NCBI GenBank assembly: GCA_003564295.1
Contig: PXFI01000336.1
Span: 1 to 48,827 of the forward strand
Length of the DNA stretch: 48,827 nt
Direction of reading: 5' to 3'
From: Gemmatimonadota bacterium
GTDB lineage: Bacteria > Gemmatimonadota > Gemmatimonadetes > Longimicrobiales > Gaopeijiaceae
The translations under genes and the position numbers were made by a program. Below the pieces are notes generated by a model. It saw only the letters and a list, made by a program, of their open reading frames with translations, searched no databases and was not told the DNA's origin. Of this stretch, positions 30,446 to 39,567 are shown one piece after another. How positions within the stretch are numbered: the first letter of the stretch is position 1; each line of letters begins with the position of its first letter.

Positions 30446-30561
30446 CGGGGATTTGAACCAGACCGGGTCGGCTCCGTGGCCCGGAGCGCTCGCCTTGCGG
30501 CTCGCACTCGGGCTCGGCATCCTGGTCCGGGAGGTCAAACCCAGGGCGTTATGGAGCCGCA
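30432..30561. repeat. attC-like imperfect dyad (candidate integron recombination site)
   Basis: GGCGGCTCCTCCTAACGGGGATTTGAACC at left; reverse complement of right end GCGGCTCCATAACGCCCTGGGTTTGACC; TAAC...GTTA ends and an extra base in one arm; overlaps the stop of the ParE-like ORF. Confidence 0.4.
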
Positions 30562-30562
30562 G

Positions 30563-31024
30563 TTAGCGGAGCAGACGGGAGTCTATGGTGATTTCTTCAG
30601 GAGATCCAATCCGGATGTGCCGGAAGTCCAGATGGGCCGGGTTGAGCAGGTAGTTGTGCTCGTCGGGAACGATGACACTGGGAACTCGTAGCATCGCCGA
30701 TCTCTCCTGGTCTGCCCACTCGTCGCCGATCCGTTGAGTGGAAGGAGGTGGCGGGCTCTGGCGCCAGTCTGGCGGGAGGCTGTCCTGCGGGACCGGAAGG
30801 ACGAGCGAGTCGTCATAGGCAGCAGGGATCAAGACGTAACTCTGGAGTGGCCTGACGGACCCTAAACCAGCGAGAACCTCAAGAAGGCACAGCGCGCGCG
30901 TTGCTGATGCGTATGCGATAGGGATGCCGGGGCTGTTCCAGCGACCGCCGTGCTGCCGCGCTCCTTCGCCGTCGAACGCTGAGTCGGCGTGACGCTTCTT
31001 CACGATCCGCCATGCTGTGGGCAT
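30563..31024 (-). CDS. RES-domain toxin
   Basis: AWRIVKKRHADSAFDGEGARQHGGRWNSPGIPIAYASATRALCLLEVLAGL. Confidence 0.9.
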   Translation of the reverse strand: MPTAWRIVKKRHADSAFDGEGARQHGGRWNSPGIPIAYASATRALCLLEVLAGLGSVRPLQSYVLIPAAYDDSLVLPVPQDSLPPDWRQSPPPPSTQRIGDEWADQERSAMLRVPSVIVPDEHNYLLNPAHLDFRHIRIGSPEEITIDSRLLR

Positions 31025-31025
31025 A

Positions 31026-31511
31026 TCAGAGAGGAATGCCGTGCTCGAGCCGTCCGATCAGGTTCTCCACTTCTCGAGCACCGATCTCTGTGGTGGCGAA
31101 CTCGAGGGGAGCCTGACCGGCAAGCGCGGCATGGGGAGTCGTAAGCCAGGAGCGCATCTCCTCGAGGTCGCCTTCAAAGAGCTGAAGTGCGAGGCCGACC
31201 AGCCGGGTGAGCCGGATAAGTCGATCGGACTCCTCAGGCTCGAATCGTTTGGCGTTCTTGCGCCTGGCCAGGGTCCGAGACGGGATCTGGAGGAGCTCCG
31301 CGGCACGGGACGCCGGAAGGTCGAGAACCCGACGAAGTCTTTCGAACGCTTCGTAGGAGAGCCCCTCTCGAACTCGCAAGTGAAGTTGAGCGGTTTCGTA
31401 CGTTCGAAGGCCAAGGAGCGAAACGTAGGCGTGAGCTCGTTGCGGATCGGTGTTGACCTGGCTCCAGAACCGATCGACGGACTTGGGTCGGGAAGTCGCA
31501 GCAATGCTCAT
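31026..31511 (-). CDS. Xre/MbcA/ParS-type antitoxin (DUF2384-like)
   Basis: SYEAFERLRRVLDLPASRAAELLQIPSRTLARRKNAKRFEPEESDRLIRLTRLVGLALQLFEG...WLTTPHAALAGQAPLEFATTEIGAREVENLIGRLEHG. Confidence 0.92.
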   Translation of the reverse strand: MSIAATSRPKSVDRFWSQVNTDPQRAHAYVSLLGLRTYETAQLHLRVREGLSYEAFERLRRVLDLPASRAAELLQIPSRTLARRKNAKRFEPEESDRLIRLTRLVGLALQLFEGDLEEMRSWLTTPHAALAGQAPLEFATTEIGAREVENLIGRLEHGIPL

Positions 31512-31534
31512 GACGAGTCTCCTTTAGGACACAT

Positions 31535-31568
31535 GGCATAATATACCATGCCATATGGCTATGCACAA
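31535..31568 (-). promoter_or_regulatory. RES-Xre promoter with overlapping palindromic operator
   Basis: TTGTGC-N17-TATATT on minus strand; TGGCAT-N8-ATGCCA inverted repeat (31535-31554) overlaps the -10. Confidence 0.65.
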
Positions 31569-31736
31569 GTGGGGCCGCTTCATGACGAGGGATTGCACTT
31601 GTCAGCCGCCGCCGCATGGGCATCCGGCTGCGGGACATGGGGGCGAAGCCAACCCGTGCCTTGTGGCCAACCCAGGGGGGATCGGCGGGCCGCTCGAAGC
31701 TCCGGACACCGTGTCCGGTCCGAGGGGTGGGGAGCG

Positions 31737-32816
31737 TCAGCCGTCCGCCGAAACGATGGCCTCCATTCGGGCTACCCCGTCCAGGCCCACGATGGCGTGG
31801 ACCACCTCCCGGGAGAGGTCGGGCGGGAACCAGAACCCCAGCTCCGCCAGGCGGCGGAAGGAAGCGTCCGCCTCCTCGTAGGCCAGGCCCAGGACGGCCC
31901 GGGCCGGGGCCCGGAAGAGCTCCTGCACCACCTTCTCGGGCAGGGCCTCTCCACCCCGGAAGCGCTCCAGGGCGTCCTTCTCCCCTTCGGACCCGTGATG
32001 GTGGATCTGGGAGACCAGGAGGTTGTGGCTCCTGCGGCCCAGATCGAACTCGAAGTCCGTCAGGTCGTCCACGATCTGGAACGCGGTGCCAAGGCGGGCC
32101 ACGGCCGACTCCGCCTCCCGAACCGCCTCCCCCACCGCCCCATCCTCCAGCACGCCCGGCGCCACGAAGGCCAGGGAGAAGAGGGCACCTCCCCGGACTT
32201 CGTGGACCTGGCCCATCATCCGGGAGGGCGTGGGTATCTCCGCCACCCCACCCTCCTCCGACCCCTCCAGCTCACCGATCTCCGCCATCCGGTTCAGCAG
32301 ACCTCTGAGGATGGCGTGGGTGTGGCCCTCCTCCATGACGCCCCTCTCCACCGCACGGTCGCAGCTCCGTCGGATGAGGCGCTCGAAGCTCATGAGCTGA
32401 AGGATGGACAGGAACCGGGGCCCCGAGCTCCCCCTGAGGGGGAGAAGGCTCTTGGCCTGGTCATCGAAGATGTTGTCGGCGGCGGTGATGGTGCCCTTGA
32501 TGCAGAAGTTGAGCTCCGCGTACAGGGCCAGACGCTCCCGGCCGACGCCCAACGACTCCAGGAGGGACCGGAAGAGAATCAGGAAGAAGTAATCCTGGAG
32601 AAAGGAGAGGCCCTCCTGGGAATACAGGCTCCCCAGCTCCGGAACCCTCTCCCCCTCGTGGAAGAACCTGGGGGCCATGAGATTGCCCAGGTCCCCGTAG
32701 AGGGTGTTCACCGCACGGGCCTGGGCCTCCATGGCCGGCCCCAGTCGCTCCCAGACCCCTTTCTCTTCCAGAAGCCGGACGGCCTCCGGCGACCGGAACA
32801 CCGGTGATAGCGTCAT
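31737..32816 (-). CDS. trans-isoprenyl diphosphate synthase-like (class I terpenoid synthase fold) protein
   Basis: AADNIFDDQAK and FQIVDDLTDFEFDLGRR aspartate-rich motifs in an all-helical protein. Confidence 0.75.
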   Translation of the reverse strand: MTLSPVFRSPEAVRLLEEKGVWERLGPAMEAQARAVNTLYGDLGNLMAPRFFHEGERVPELGSLYSQEGLSFLQDYFFLILFRSLLESLGVGRERLALYAELNFCIKGTITAADNIFDDQAKSLLPLRGSSGPRFLSILQLMSFERLIRRSCDRAVERGVMEEGHTHAILRGLLNRMAEIGELEGSEEGGVAEIPTPSRMMGQVHEVRGGALFSLAFVAPGVLEDGAVGEAVREAESAVARLGTAFQIVDDLTDFEFDLGRRSHNLLVSQIHHHGSEGEKDALERFRGGEALPEKVVQELFRAPARAVLGLAYEEADASFRRLAELGFWFPPDLSREVVHAIVGLDGVARMEAIVSADG

Positions 32817-32877
32817 GACACTCCGGTTCCTCCCTGAAATCCCACAAAGAGACAGAAGAATCTAGCCCGGTCCGGCT

Positions 32878-33657
32878 CTACTTGGCCATATGTTCTCCGG
32901 CGAAGAACAACCCGCGAAGGGTCAGGAAGGGCTCAACCCGCTCCACGGTGCGGCAATGGGGCGCAAGGAGACCCGCGTATCCGCCGGTGGCCACCACCAG
33001 TGCGTCGGGCTTCTCCCACTCGGCCTTGATGCGCCCCACCATCCCGTCGATGGCGTCCACCGTCCCATAGAAGACGCCGCTCTCCATGCAGCGCTCCGTC
33101 CTCCGGCCGATGACCGCCGGGGGAGGGCGGAACTCCACCTTGGGCAGCTTTGCCGCCCGCTGGCCCAACCACTCCACCCCCACCTGCACGCCGGGAGAGA
33201 TCACGCCACCGATGAACACCCCCTCGGCGGTGATGCAGTCGAAGGTAGTGGCCGTTCCCAGGTCCACGACGATGGTGTCCCGGCCGAACAGGACGCTTGC
33301 GGCCAGCGTGTTCACGATCCTGTCGGCTCCCACGGTCTTGGGCTCGTCCACGTCCAGCTTCACCGGAAGGCCCGCCGCTCCGTTTTCCACCGTGAACACC
33401 GGTCCCGAGACCAGTCCTCCCAGGGCGACGCGCAGACGCTCGGTGACGCTGGGGACCACCGAGCCCATGACTCCCCTGGTCAGGGCTTGGGATTCGAACC
33501 CCTTCCGGGCCAGGAGGGCGTGGATGAGGTAGTCGAACTCGTCGGCGGTCCTGGTGGATCCGGTACTCAGGCGCCAGTGGGCCAGGATCTCCCCGCTGTC
33601 CGGGTCCGCAAGCCCCAGAACCATTTCGGTGTTTCCCACGTCCACCAAGAGATACAT
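32878..33657 (-). CDS. coaX: type III pantothenate kinase
   Basis: MYLLVDVGNTEMVLGLAD; VGADRIVNTLAASVLFG; IVVDLGTATTFDCITAEGVFIGGVISPGVQ. Confidence 0.96.
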   Translation of the reverse strand: MYLLVDVGNTEMVLGLADPDSGEILAHWRLSTGSTRTADEFDYLIHALLARKGFESQALTRGVMGSVVPSVTERLRVALGGLVSGPVFTVENGAAGLPVKLDVDEPKTVGADRIVNTLAASVLFGRDTIVVDLGTATTFDCITAEGVFIGGVISPGVQVGVEWLGQRAAKLPKVEFRPPPAVIGRRTERCMESGVFYGTVDAIDGMVGRIKAEWEKPDALVVATGGYAGLLAPHCRTVERVEPFLTLRGLFFAGEHMAK

Positions 33658-33699
33658 GGGCTTATCCTATTGTCACTCAATCATTTGGAGTATCTCACT

Positions 33700-34623
33700 T
33701 CACAATACTCTCAGCGAGAGGTCCGCCACGGGAGCCGAGTGGGTGATGGCTCCCACACTTATGATATCCACCCCCGTCTCCGCCACCCGACGAACGGTGT
33801 CCAGGGTGATGTTGCCCGAGGCTTCCACCAGGGGCCGCTTGGCCCCCAGGCTGCGGACCTGGCGGACGGCCGCAGCCATGGTCTCCGAATCCATGTTGTC
33901 CAGGAGGACCCGGTCCACTTCCAGGGGAAGGAGCTCCTCCAGCTCCTCCAGGCTCCTGACCTCCACTTCCACCGGAAGACCGTAGCGGTTCTCCCGGCGC
34001 ACCCCCTCCACGGCCGCCCTCACCCCTCCGGCCGCCGCCACGTGGTTGTCCTTCACCAGGACCATGTCGTAAAGGCCCATTCTGTGATTGCCCCCCCCTC
34101 CGGCCCTCACCGCCTCCTTCTCCAGCAACCTCCAGGCCGGCGTGGTCTTCCTGGTGTCCTGGATCTGGGCGCCCGTCCCTTCCACGGCATCCACGAAACG
34201 CCGCGTCAGGGTCGCCACCCCCGAGAGCCGGCCCAGGAAGTTCAGGGCCACACGCTCCCCCGTCAGGATTCCCTGCAAGGGACCCTCCAACCGCAGGACC
34301 GTGTCCCCGGATCCGACTCGCCGGCCGTCCCTGGCCAGGCGGCTCACCACGATCCCGGGATCCACGCGCCGGAACACCTCCGCCGCCACCTCCCCCCCGG
34401 CCACCACGATCTCTCCCTCCTTGGCCACCACCACGGCCGTTCCCCGGGCCCCGGGAGCCACCGTCCACTGCGTGGTCCAGTCACCCGAGCCCACGTCCTC
34501 CGCCAGGGCGGCATGGACGAGGCCTGTCACGGCGGACTCCCAGCGCTGCTGGGCATCATCCTCCCGGCGCAGGCTGCCATCATCCTCCCGGCGCCGGCCC
34601 ACATCATCCTCCCGCTGACGCAT
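33700..34623 (-). CDS. nadC: nicotinate-nucleotide pyrophosphorylase (carboxylating)
   Basis: AALAEDVGSGDWTTQWTV; ALNFLGRLSGVATLTRRFVDAV; IQDTRKTTPAWRLLEKEAVRAGGGGNHRMGLYDMVLVKDNH. Confidence 0.96.
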   Translation of the reverse strand: MRQREDDVGRRREDDGSLRREDDAQQRWESAVTGLVHAALAEDVGSGDWTTQWTVAPGARGTAVVVAKEGEIVVAGGEVAAEVFRRVDPGIVVSRLARDGRRVGSGDTVLRLEGPLQGILTGERVALNFLGRLSGVATLTRRFVDAVEGTGAQIQDTRKTTPAWRLLEKEAVRAGGGGNHRMGLYDMVLVKDNHVAAAGGVRAAVEGVRRENRYGLPVEVEVRSLEELEELLPLEVDRVLLDNMDSETMAAAVRQVRSLGAKRPLVEASGNITLDTVRRVAETGVDIISVGAITHSAPVADLSLRVL

Positions 34624-34627
34624 GCCA

Positions 34628-35416
34628 TCACCTCACGAACAGAAGGTACAGAAGGAAGAGTCCTCCCACCCCCCAGCAATAGGGCGCGAACCGGTGAAAG
34701 GCCTTCCGCTCCAGGAGCCGGACGAAGGTGCGGATGGCGAGAATGCCTGTGAGACCCGCCACGACGCTCCCCGCCATCAACCCCGCCCACCCCACACCGG
34801 CCCCGTCATCGGCCAGTGCCGGCAGGTCGAGGATGGCGGCGCCCAGGATGGCCGGAATGGCCATGAGAAAGGAGAAGGCCGCCGCCTCTCTCACGCTCAT
34901 CCCCAGCCAGAGGCCCGCCACCACCGTGGCTCCGGAACGGGAGATCCCCGGAACCAGGGCGCAGGCCTGAGCCAATCCCACCAGGAGAGCGATCCTCATG
35001 TCGGGCCTTCCATCCGGCTCTCTCGCAAGGGCCCTGCGGCTGGTCCAGAGGAAGGTGCCGGTGACCAGGAGGGCAGCCCCCACGGCTTCCGGCACCTCGA
35101 AGAGCCCCTCCACGAAGTCCCGACCCAGGAGCCCCAGCACCCCGGCGGGGATGGTGGCCAGGACCAGGAGGCCGATATACCTCCAGGCGCCGGATTCACG
35201 GCGGACCGCCCCTGCCACCAGCCTCCCGATCCGGTTGCGGTATACCACCAGGACGGAGACCAGGGTGGCCACGTGGACGCCCACCTCGAAAGCCACCCCT
35301 GGAATCTCGATGCCCAGAAGCGTCTGCCCCATGACCAGGTGCCCGGAGCTCGACACGGGGAGGAACTCCGTGAGGCCCTGGACCAGGCCCAGCAGGATGG
35401 CTTCCAGCACACTCAT
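34628..35416 (-). CDS. uppP: undecaprenyl-diphosphate phosphatase
   Basis: MSVLEAILLGLVQGLTEFLPVSSSGHLVMGQTLLG; ALVPGISRSGATVVAGLWLG. Confidence 0.96.
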   Translation of the reverse strand: MSVLEAILLGLVQGLTEFLPVSSSGHLVMGQTLLGIEIPGVAFEVGVHVATLVSVLVVYRNRIGRLVAGAVRRESGAWRYIGLLVLATIPAGVLGLLGRDFVEGLFEVPEAVGAALLVTGTFLWTSRRALAREPDGRPDMRIALLVGLAQACALVPGISRSGATVVAGLWLGMSVREAAAFSFLMAIPAILGAAILDLPALADDGAGVGWAGLMAGSVVAGLTGILAIRTFVRLLERKAFHRFAPYCWGVGGLFLLYLLFVR

Positions 35417-35519
35417 GGTCGAGCCGTCCTCCCACCTTGAGGATGCCCGCACCCTGAGGGTGTCCGTCCCCTTGCGTCACTCACCTCGGCACCCACCATC
35501 CAGGACGCCCGGGTATCCA

Positions 35520-36662
35520 TCACTCGTCTCCGAAGTCACCATTGAGCACGTCCCAATAGAGGTTCTCGTAAAGTGGAACCACCCGCTCGGAGGAGAACCG
35601 TTCCACGGCGTCCTCCCGGGCGGCCTGGCTGAACCGCTTCCAGCGAACCGGATCCGTCAGGAGGGCCGAGCCCGCCTCCGCCATTTTCTCCACCGCCCCC
35701 AGGGGGTAGAGGAACCCCGTCTCCCCATGTCGCACCACCTCGGGCAGGCCGCCCGTTTCCGTGCCGATGACCGGGGCCCCGCACGCCAGGGCCTCCAGGG
35801 CCGCAAGGCCGAAGGACTCGTCGCGGCTGGGCAGGAGGAAGAGGTCGGCGCAAGCCAGGATCTCGTCCACGGCAGCGTGCTTGCCAAGGAAGAGGACCCG
35901 GTCCGACACCCCCAGCTGTTCGGCCCGCTCCACCGCCCTGGGACGCTCCGGTCCGTCCCCCACCAGGACGAGGCGGGCCGGGGTCTCGCCGGCGATCCGG
36001 GCGAAGACCTCCACCACGTCGGGGATCCGCTTCACGGGACGGAAGTTGGAGACGTGCATGACGATGCTCTCCCCTCCCGGGGCCAGGGTGGCCCTGTGGC
36101 ACGGCTTGCCGTCCCGCCGAAAGACCCGGGGGTCCACGAAATTGGGGATGACCCGAATCCGGTCCGGCGAGACCCGGAAGTCCTCCACCGTCCGGTCCTT
36201 GAGAAACCGGGACACGGCGGTGAGGCCGTGGGATTTCAGGATGGAGAACCGGGTGATGGACTGGAAGGAGGGATGCAGCCCCACCAGGGTGATGTCCGTG
36301 CCATGGAGGGTGGTGACGATCTTGAGGTCCCTCTCCTCTCCCAGCATCTCCTCCGCGATCCAGGCGGAGGTGGCATGCGGAATGGCGTAGTGGACGTGGA
36401 TGAGGTCCAGTTGGTGCTGCAGGGCCCTGTCGTGGATGGCCACCGCCAGGGCCAGGGAATAGGGAGGGTGCTCGAAGAGGGGATACTGATCCATCTCCAC
36501 TTCGTGGAAGAAGATGCCCTTTCGGAAGTGGTCCAGGCGAAAGGGGGGGGCATAGGAGATGAAGTGAACCTCGTGACCGCGGTCGGCCAGGGCCAGCCCC
36601 AGCTCCGTGGCCACGGCTCCCGAGCCTCCATAGGTGGGATAGCAGGTGATCCCTATTCTCAT
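35520..36662 (-). CDS. bshA: N-acetyl-alpha-D-glucosaminyl L-malate synthase BshA (bacillithiol biosynthesis)
   Basis: MRIGITCYPTYGGSGAVATELGLALADRGHEVHFISYAPPFRL...; GT4 motif PSRDESFGLAALEALACGAPVIGTETGGLPEVV. Confidence 0.93.
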   Translation of the reverse strand: MRIGITCYPTYGGSGAVATELGLALADRGHEVHFISYAPPFRLDHFRKGIFFHEVEMDQYPLFEHPPYSLALAVAIHDRALQHQLDLIHVHYAIPHATSAWIAEEMLGEERDLKIVTTLHGTDITLVGLHPSFQSITRFSILKSHGLTAVSRFLKDRTVEDFRVSPDRIRVIPNFVDPRVFRRDGKPCHRATLAPGGESIVMHVSNFRPVKRIPDVVEVFARIAGETPARLVLVGDGPERPRAVERAEQLGVSDRVLFLGKHAAVDEILACADLFLLPSRDESFGLAALEALACGAPVIGTETGGLPEVVRHGETGFLYPLGAVEKMAEAGSALLTDPVRWKRFSQAAREDAVERFSSERVVPLYENLYWDVLNGDFGDE

Positions 36663-37672
36663 TGCACTTCCTCCCTTCCCTTGCTTCCGCCCTGGCCCGG
36701 CTCCGCCCTCCACCGTCCGGCGGCCCCGGCGCCTCGCCAAATGTCCACCACTCGCCGGGACAGGCTCTCCGGCGCCATGGTCCCGTCCAGCGCCAGGGTC
36801 CCGGCCGGAAGCTGATGGCGGAACCAGGTCACCTGCCGGCGGGCGTAGCGCCGGTGGGAGCAGCGGATCTCGTCGGCCGTGGCGTCCAGCCCCGGCCCTC
36901 CCTGGAGGAAGCCCACGATCTCGCGGTATCCGGCTCCCGTCAACCCGGGATCCTCGGGACGGTACCCCTCCTCCAGGAGAAGCTCCACCTCCTCCACCCA
37001 TCCTGCCTCCAGCATCCGGCCCACCCTCCTGTTGATTCTCTCGTAGAGGTCCTCCCTGGGCAGATGTAGCAGGACGATCAGGCCCCTCAGGGGCTCCACG
37101 TCCGGACCGGGCTCGGCGTGCCACCATGAGAGGGTCCGCCCGGTCAGCAGAGGGACTTCCACGGCCCTGGTCATACGCTGGCGCCCGCCCTGCCAGGCTT
37201 CGGCTGCCCTGGCCGGATCCAGGACCTTGACGTAGGCGTGCACCTCCTCCGCCGGGAGCCGGTTCAGGAGGGTCCGAAGCCTCTCGAGCCTCTCCCGGTC
37301 CAGCTCCGGCTCAGGAAAGAGGGGTTGGACCAGGGCCCTGAGGAAGAACCCCGTCCCGCCCACCAGGAGGGGGACCCGGCCCCGGCCCCGGATGTCCCGG
37401 ATCCAACCCCTGGCGTCCCGGACGAACTGGCCCGCCGAGTACCTCTCGTCCGGGTCCCGGAGGTCCAGGCCGTGGTGGGGAAGGAGCGCCCGTTCCCGAA
37501 GGCTCACCTTCCCGGTGCCCACGTCCATCCCCCGGTAGACCTGCCGGGAGTCCATGGAGATCACCTCCACGGCGAGACGGCGGCCCACTTCCAGGGAAAG
37601 AGCCGTCTTGCCCGAGGCCGTGGGGCCCACCATGGCCAGGAAATGGGGGGCTGAGTCCGTACCCGTCCGCAT
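36659..37672 (-). CDS. miaA: tRNA dimethylallyltransferase
   Basis: LAMVGPTASGKTALSLEVGRRLAVEVISMDSRQVYRGMDVGTGKV. Confidence 0.97.
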   Translation of the reverse strand: MRTGTDSAPHFLAMVGPTASGKTALSLEVGRRLAVEVISMDSRQVYRGMDVGTGKVSLRERALLPHHGLDLRDPDERYSAGQFVRDARGWIRDIRGRGRVPLLVGGTGFFLRALVQPLFPEPELDRERLERLRTLLNRLPAEEVHAYVKVLDPARAAEAWQGGRQRMTRAVEVPLLTGRTLSWWHAEPGPDVEPLRGLIVLLHLPREDLYERINRRVGRMLEAGWVEEVELLLEEGYRPEDPGLTGAGYREIVGFLQGGPGLDATADEIRCSHRRYARRQVTWFRHQLPAGTLALDGTMAPESLSRRVVDIWRGAGAAGRWRAEPGQGGSKGREEVQ

Positions 37673-39474
37673 CAGTGCCGCCCGAACTTCCGCTCCAGCT
37701 CGGCCTTGCTCAGCCGGACGATGGTGGGGCGGCCGTGAACGTCATGGTAGGGCAGATCGGTGGCGAAGAGGGAGTCGAAGAGCTCCGAGATCTCGTCCCG
37801 GGAGAGTCGCTGGCCGGCTTTGACGGCTCCCTTGCAGGCGAAGGTCATGGCGATCCGCTCGTACTGGTTGTTGGCGGACCGCACCAGGGGCGAGCCCTCG
37901 GTGAGCTCCCGGATCATCTCCCGAAAACACCGCTCCGCATCGAAGTAGGGATGAGGGGCCGGCACGGATTGGAGGATGACGGTGTCGCCCCCGAACTCCT
38001 CCACTTCGAAGCCGGCTCTGGCCAGCAGCCCCCTCAGCTCCGAGATCTGGGCCAGCTCCGCCGGCGGTAGGCGAAGGGTCACCGGAAAGAGGAGCCGCTG
38101 CCCGGACTGGCCCCCCTCCCGAAAGGCCGTCATGAGGCGTTGGAAGAGGATCCTCTCGTGGGCCGCGTGCTGGTCGATGATGAGGAGGCCGTCACGGGTC
38201 TCGGCCAGGATGTAGGTGTCATGGACCTGCCAGAGACGCGGGCGTCCCGTGTCGGCCACGCCCATGGGCACGGCAGCCTCATCCCCGCCCTCTTCCCCCT
38301 CTTCTCTCCCGGCGGCCTCGGGAGCTCCGGGCATGAAGAGGGCCATCTGGGAGTCCTCCGCCGCCGCCGCCGGCCCCGGGGGCCGGTCCCGGCGGGGAGC
38401 CGGTGGGCCCCCTTCCCCGCCTCCTGGCTCCCGAACCGCCATTCTGGCAGGTGCCGGGTGGGAATCCAGGGTGGCGGAGCTGGCCGGGAGCGACAGGGCC
38501 TCCTGGACGCCCCTCTCCACAAGGGCCTCCACCAGGGCCTGGTCCCGAAAGCGGACCTCCAGCTTCGCCGGGTGGACGTTCACGTCCACGGCCGGACCCC
38601 GGACCCCGAAGTAGAGGAAGACCCAGGGTCGCTGACCTGCCGACGTGGTGGTGCGGTAGCCACGATCGGTGGCCCGGAGGATGGCCGGGCTCCGAAATGG
38701 CCGGCCGTTCACGAACAGGTAGGCTCTCCGGAATCCGGGGCGTGCCGCGTCGGGCCGCTGGATCAGGCCACGAAGGGAAAGGTCCTTCTCCTCACCCGCC
38801 ACCGGAAGCAGGCTGAGGGCCTCCTCCTCGCCCCAGATCTGGGCCACGCGGGTGGCCACGTCCTCCGCCGGGGGAAGGTCCAGGAGTGTCCGGTCCTTGG
38901 AGGAGAGTGAGGTGGCCACCCGGGGGTTGGCCAGGGCCAGGGCCACCAGGACCTCGCTCACGGCCCGGGTCTCGGCCGCCTCCGACCGCAAGAACTTCCT
39001 CCGGGCCGGAGCGTTGAAGAAGAGGTTCCGGACCTCCACGGTGGTTCCGGCCCGGCGGGAGAAGTCCTGAACCGAGACGATGCGGCCTCCCTCGGCTCGC
39101 AGTGAGGTCCCCGCCTCGGCATCGGCCTCCCGGGTCTCCAGTGTGAGCCGCGAGACGGCGGCGATGGAGGAGAGGGCCTCCCCCCGGAACCCGAAGCTGG
39201 CCACCCGGGCCAGGTCCGCCGCCTCGGCGATCTTGCTGGTGGCGTGGCGGTCCAGGCAGAGGAGGGCGTCCTGCCGCCCCATCCCCCCACCGTCATCCGA
39301 CACCCGGATGCGCCCCTTCCCTCCCCCGTCCACCTGGACCCGAACCACCGTGGCTCCGGCATCCAGGGCGTTCTCCACCAGCTCCTTCACCACCGAGGCC
39401 GGGCGCTCCACAACTTCTCCCGCGGCGATCTGATTCACCACCGAGTCTGGAAGGATCTGGATGCGTCGGGACAT
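37672..39474 (-). CDS. mutL: DNA mismatch repair protein MutL
   Basis: MSRRIQILPDSVVNQIAAGEVVERPASVVKELVENALDAGAT; GFRGEALSSIAAVSRL. Confidence 0.97.
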   Translation of the reverse strand: MSRRIQILPDSVVNQIAAGEVVERPASVVKELVENALDAGATVVRVQVDGGGKGRIRVSDDGGGMGRQDALLCLDRHATSKIAEAADLARVASFGFRGEALSSIAAVSRLTLETREADAEAGTSLRAEGGRIVSVQDFSRRAGTTVEVRNLFFNAPARRKFLRSEAAETRAVSEVLVALALANPRVATSLSSKDRTLLDLPPAEDVATRVAQIWGEEEALSLLPVAGEEKDLSLRGLIQRPDAARPGFRRAYLFVNGRPFRSPAILRATDRGYRTTTSAGQRPWVFLYFGVRGPAVDVNVHPAKLEVRFRDQALVEALVERGVQEALSLPASSATLDSHPAPARMAVREPGGGEGGPPAPRRDRPPGPAAAAEDSQMALFMPGAPEAAGREEGEEGGDEAAVPMGVADTGRPRLWQVHDTYILAETRDGLLIIDQHAAHERILFQRLMTAFREGGQSGQRLLFPVTLRLPPAELAQISELRGLLARAGFEVEEFGGDTVILQSVPAPHPYFDAERCFREMIRELTEGSPLVRSANNQYERIAMTFACKGAVKAGQRLSRDEISELFDSLFATDLPYHDVHGRPTIVRLSKAELERKFGRH

Positions 39475-39567
39475 GGATCGAGCCGGAAAGGGCCAAAGGA
39501 GCAAGGGCCGGGGCCGCAGCCCCTGGTTGAACTCAAGAAACGTTACGCAGACATCCGCAAGCAGGTA

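Noticed and set aside
30026-30538. 170-aa minus-strand ORF covering CIRCE and the ParE-like region
   Set aside because: Antisense to the ParE-like reading and spans a regulatory element; no domain signal.
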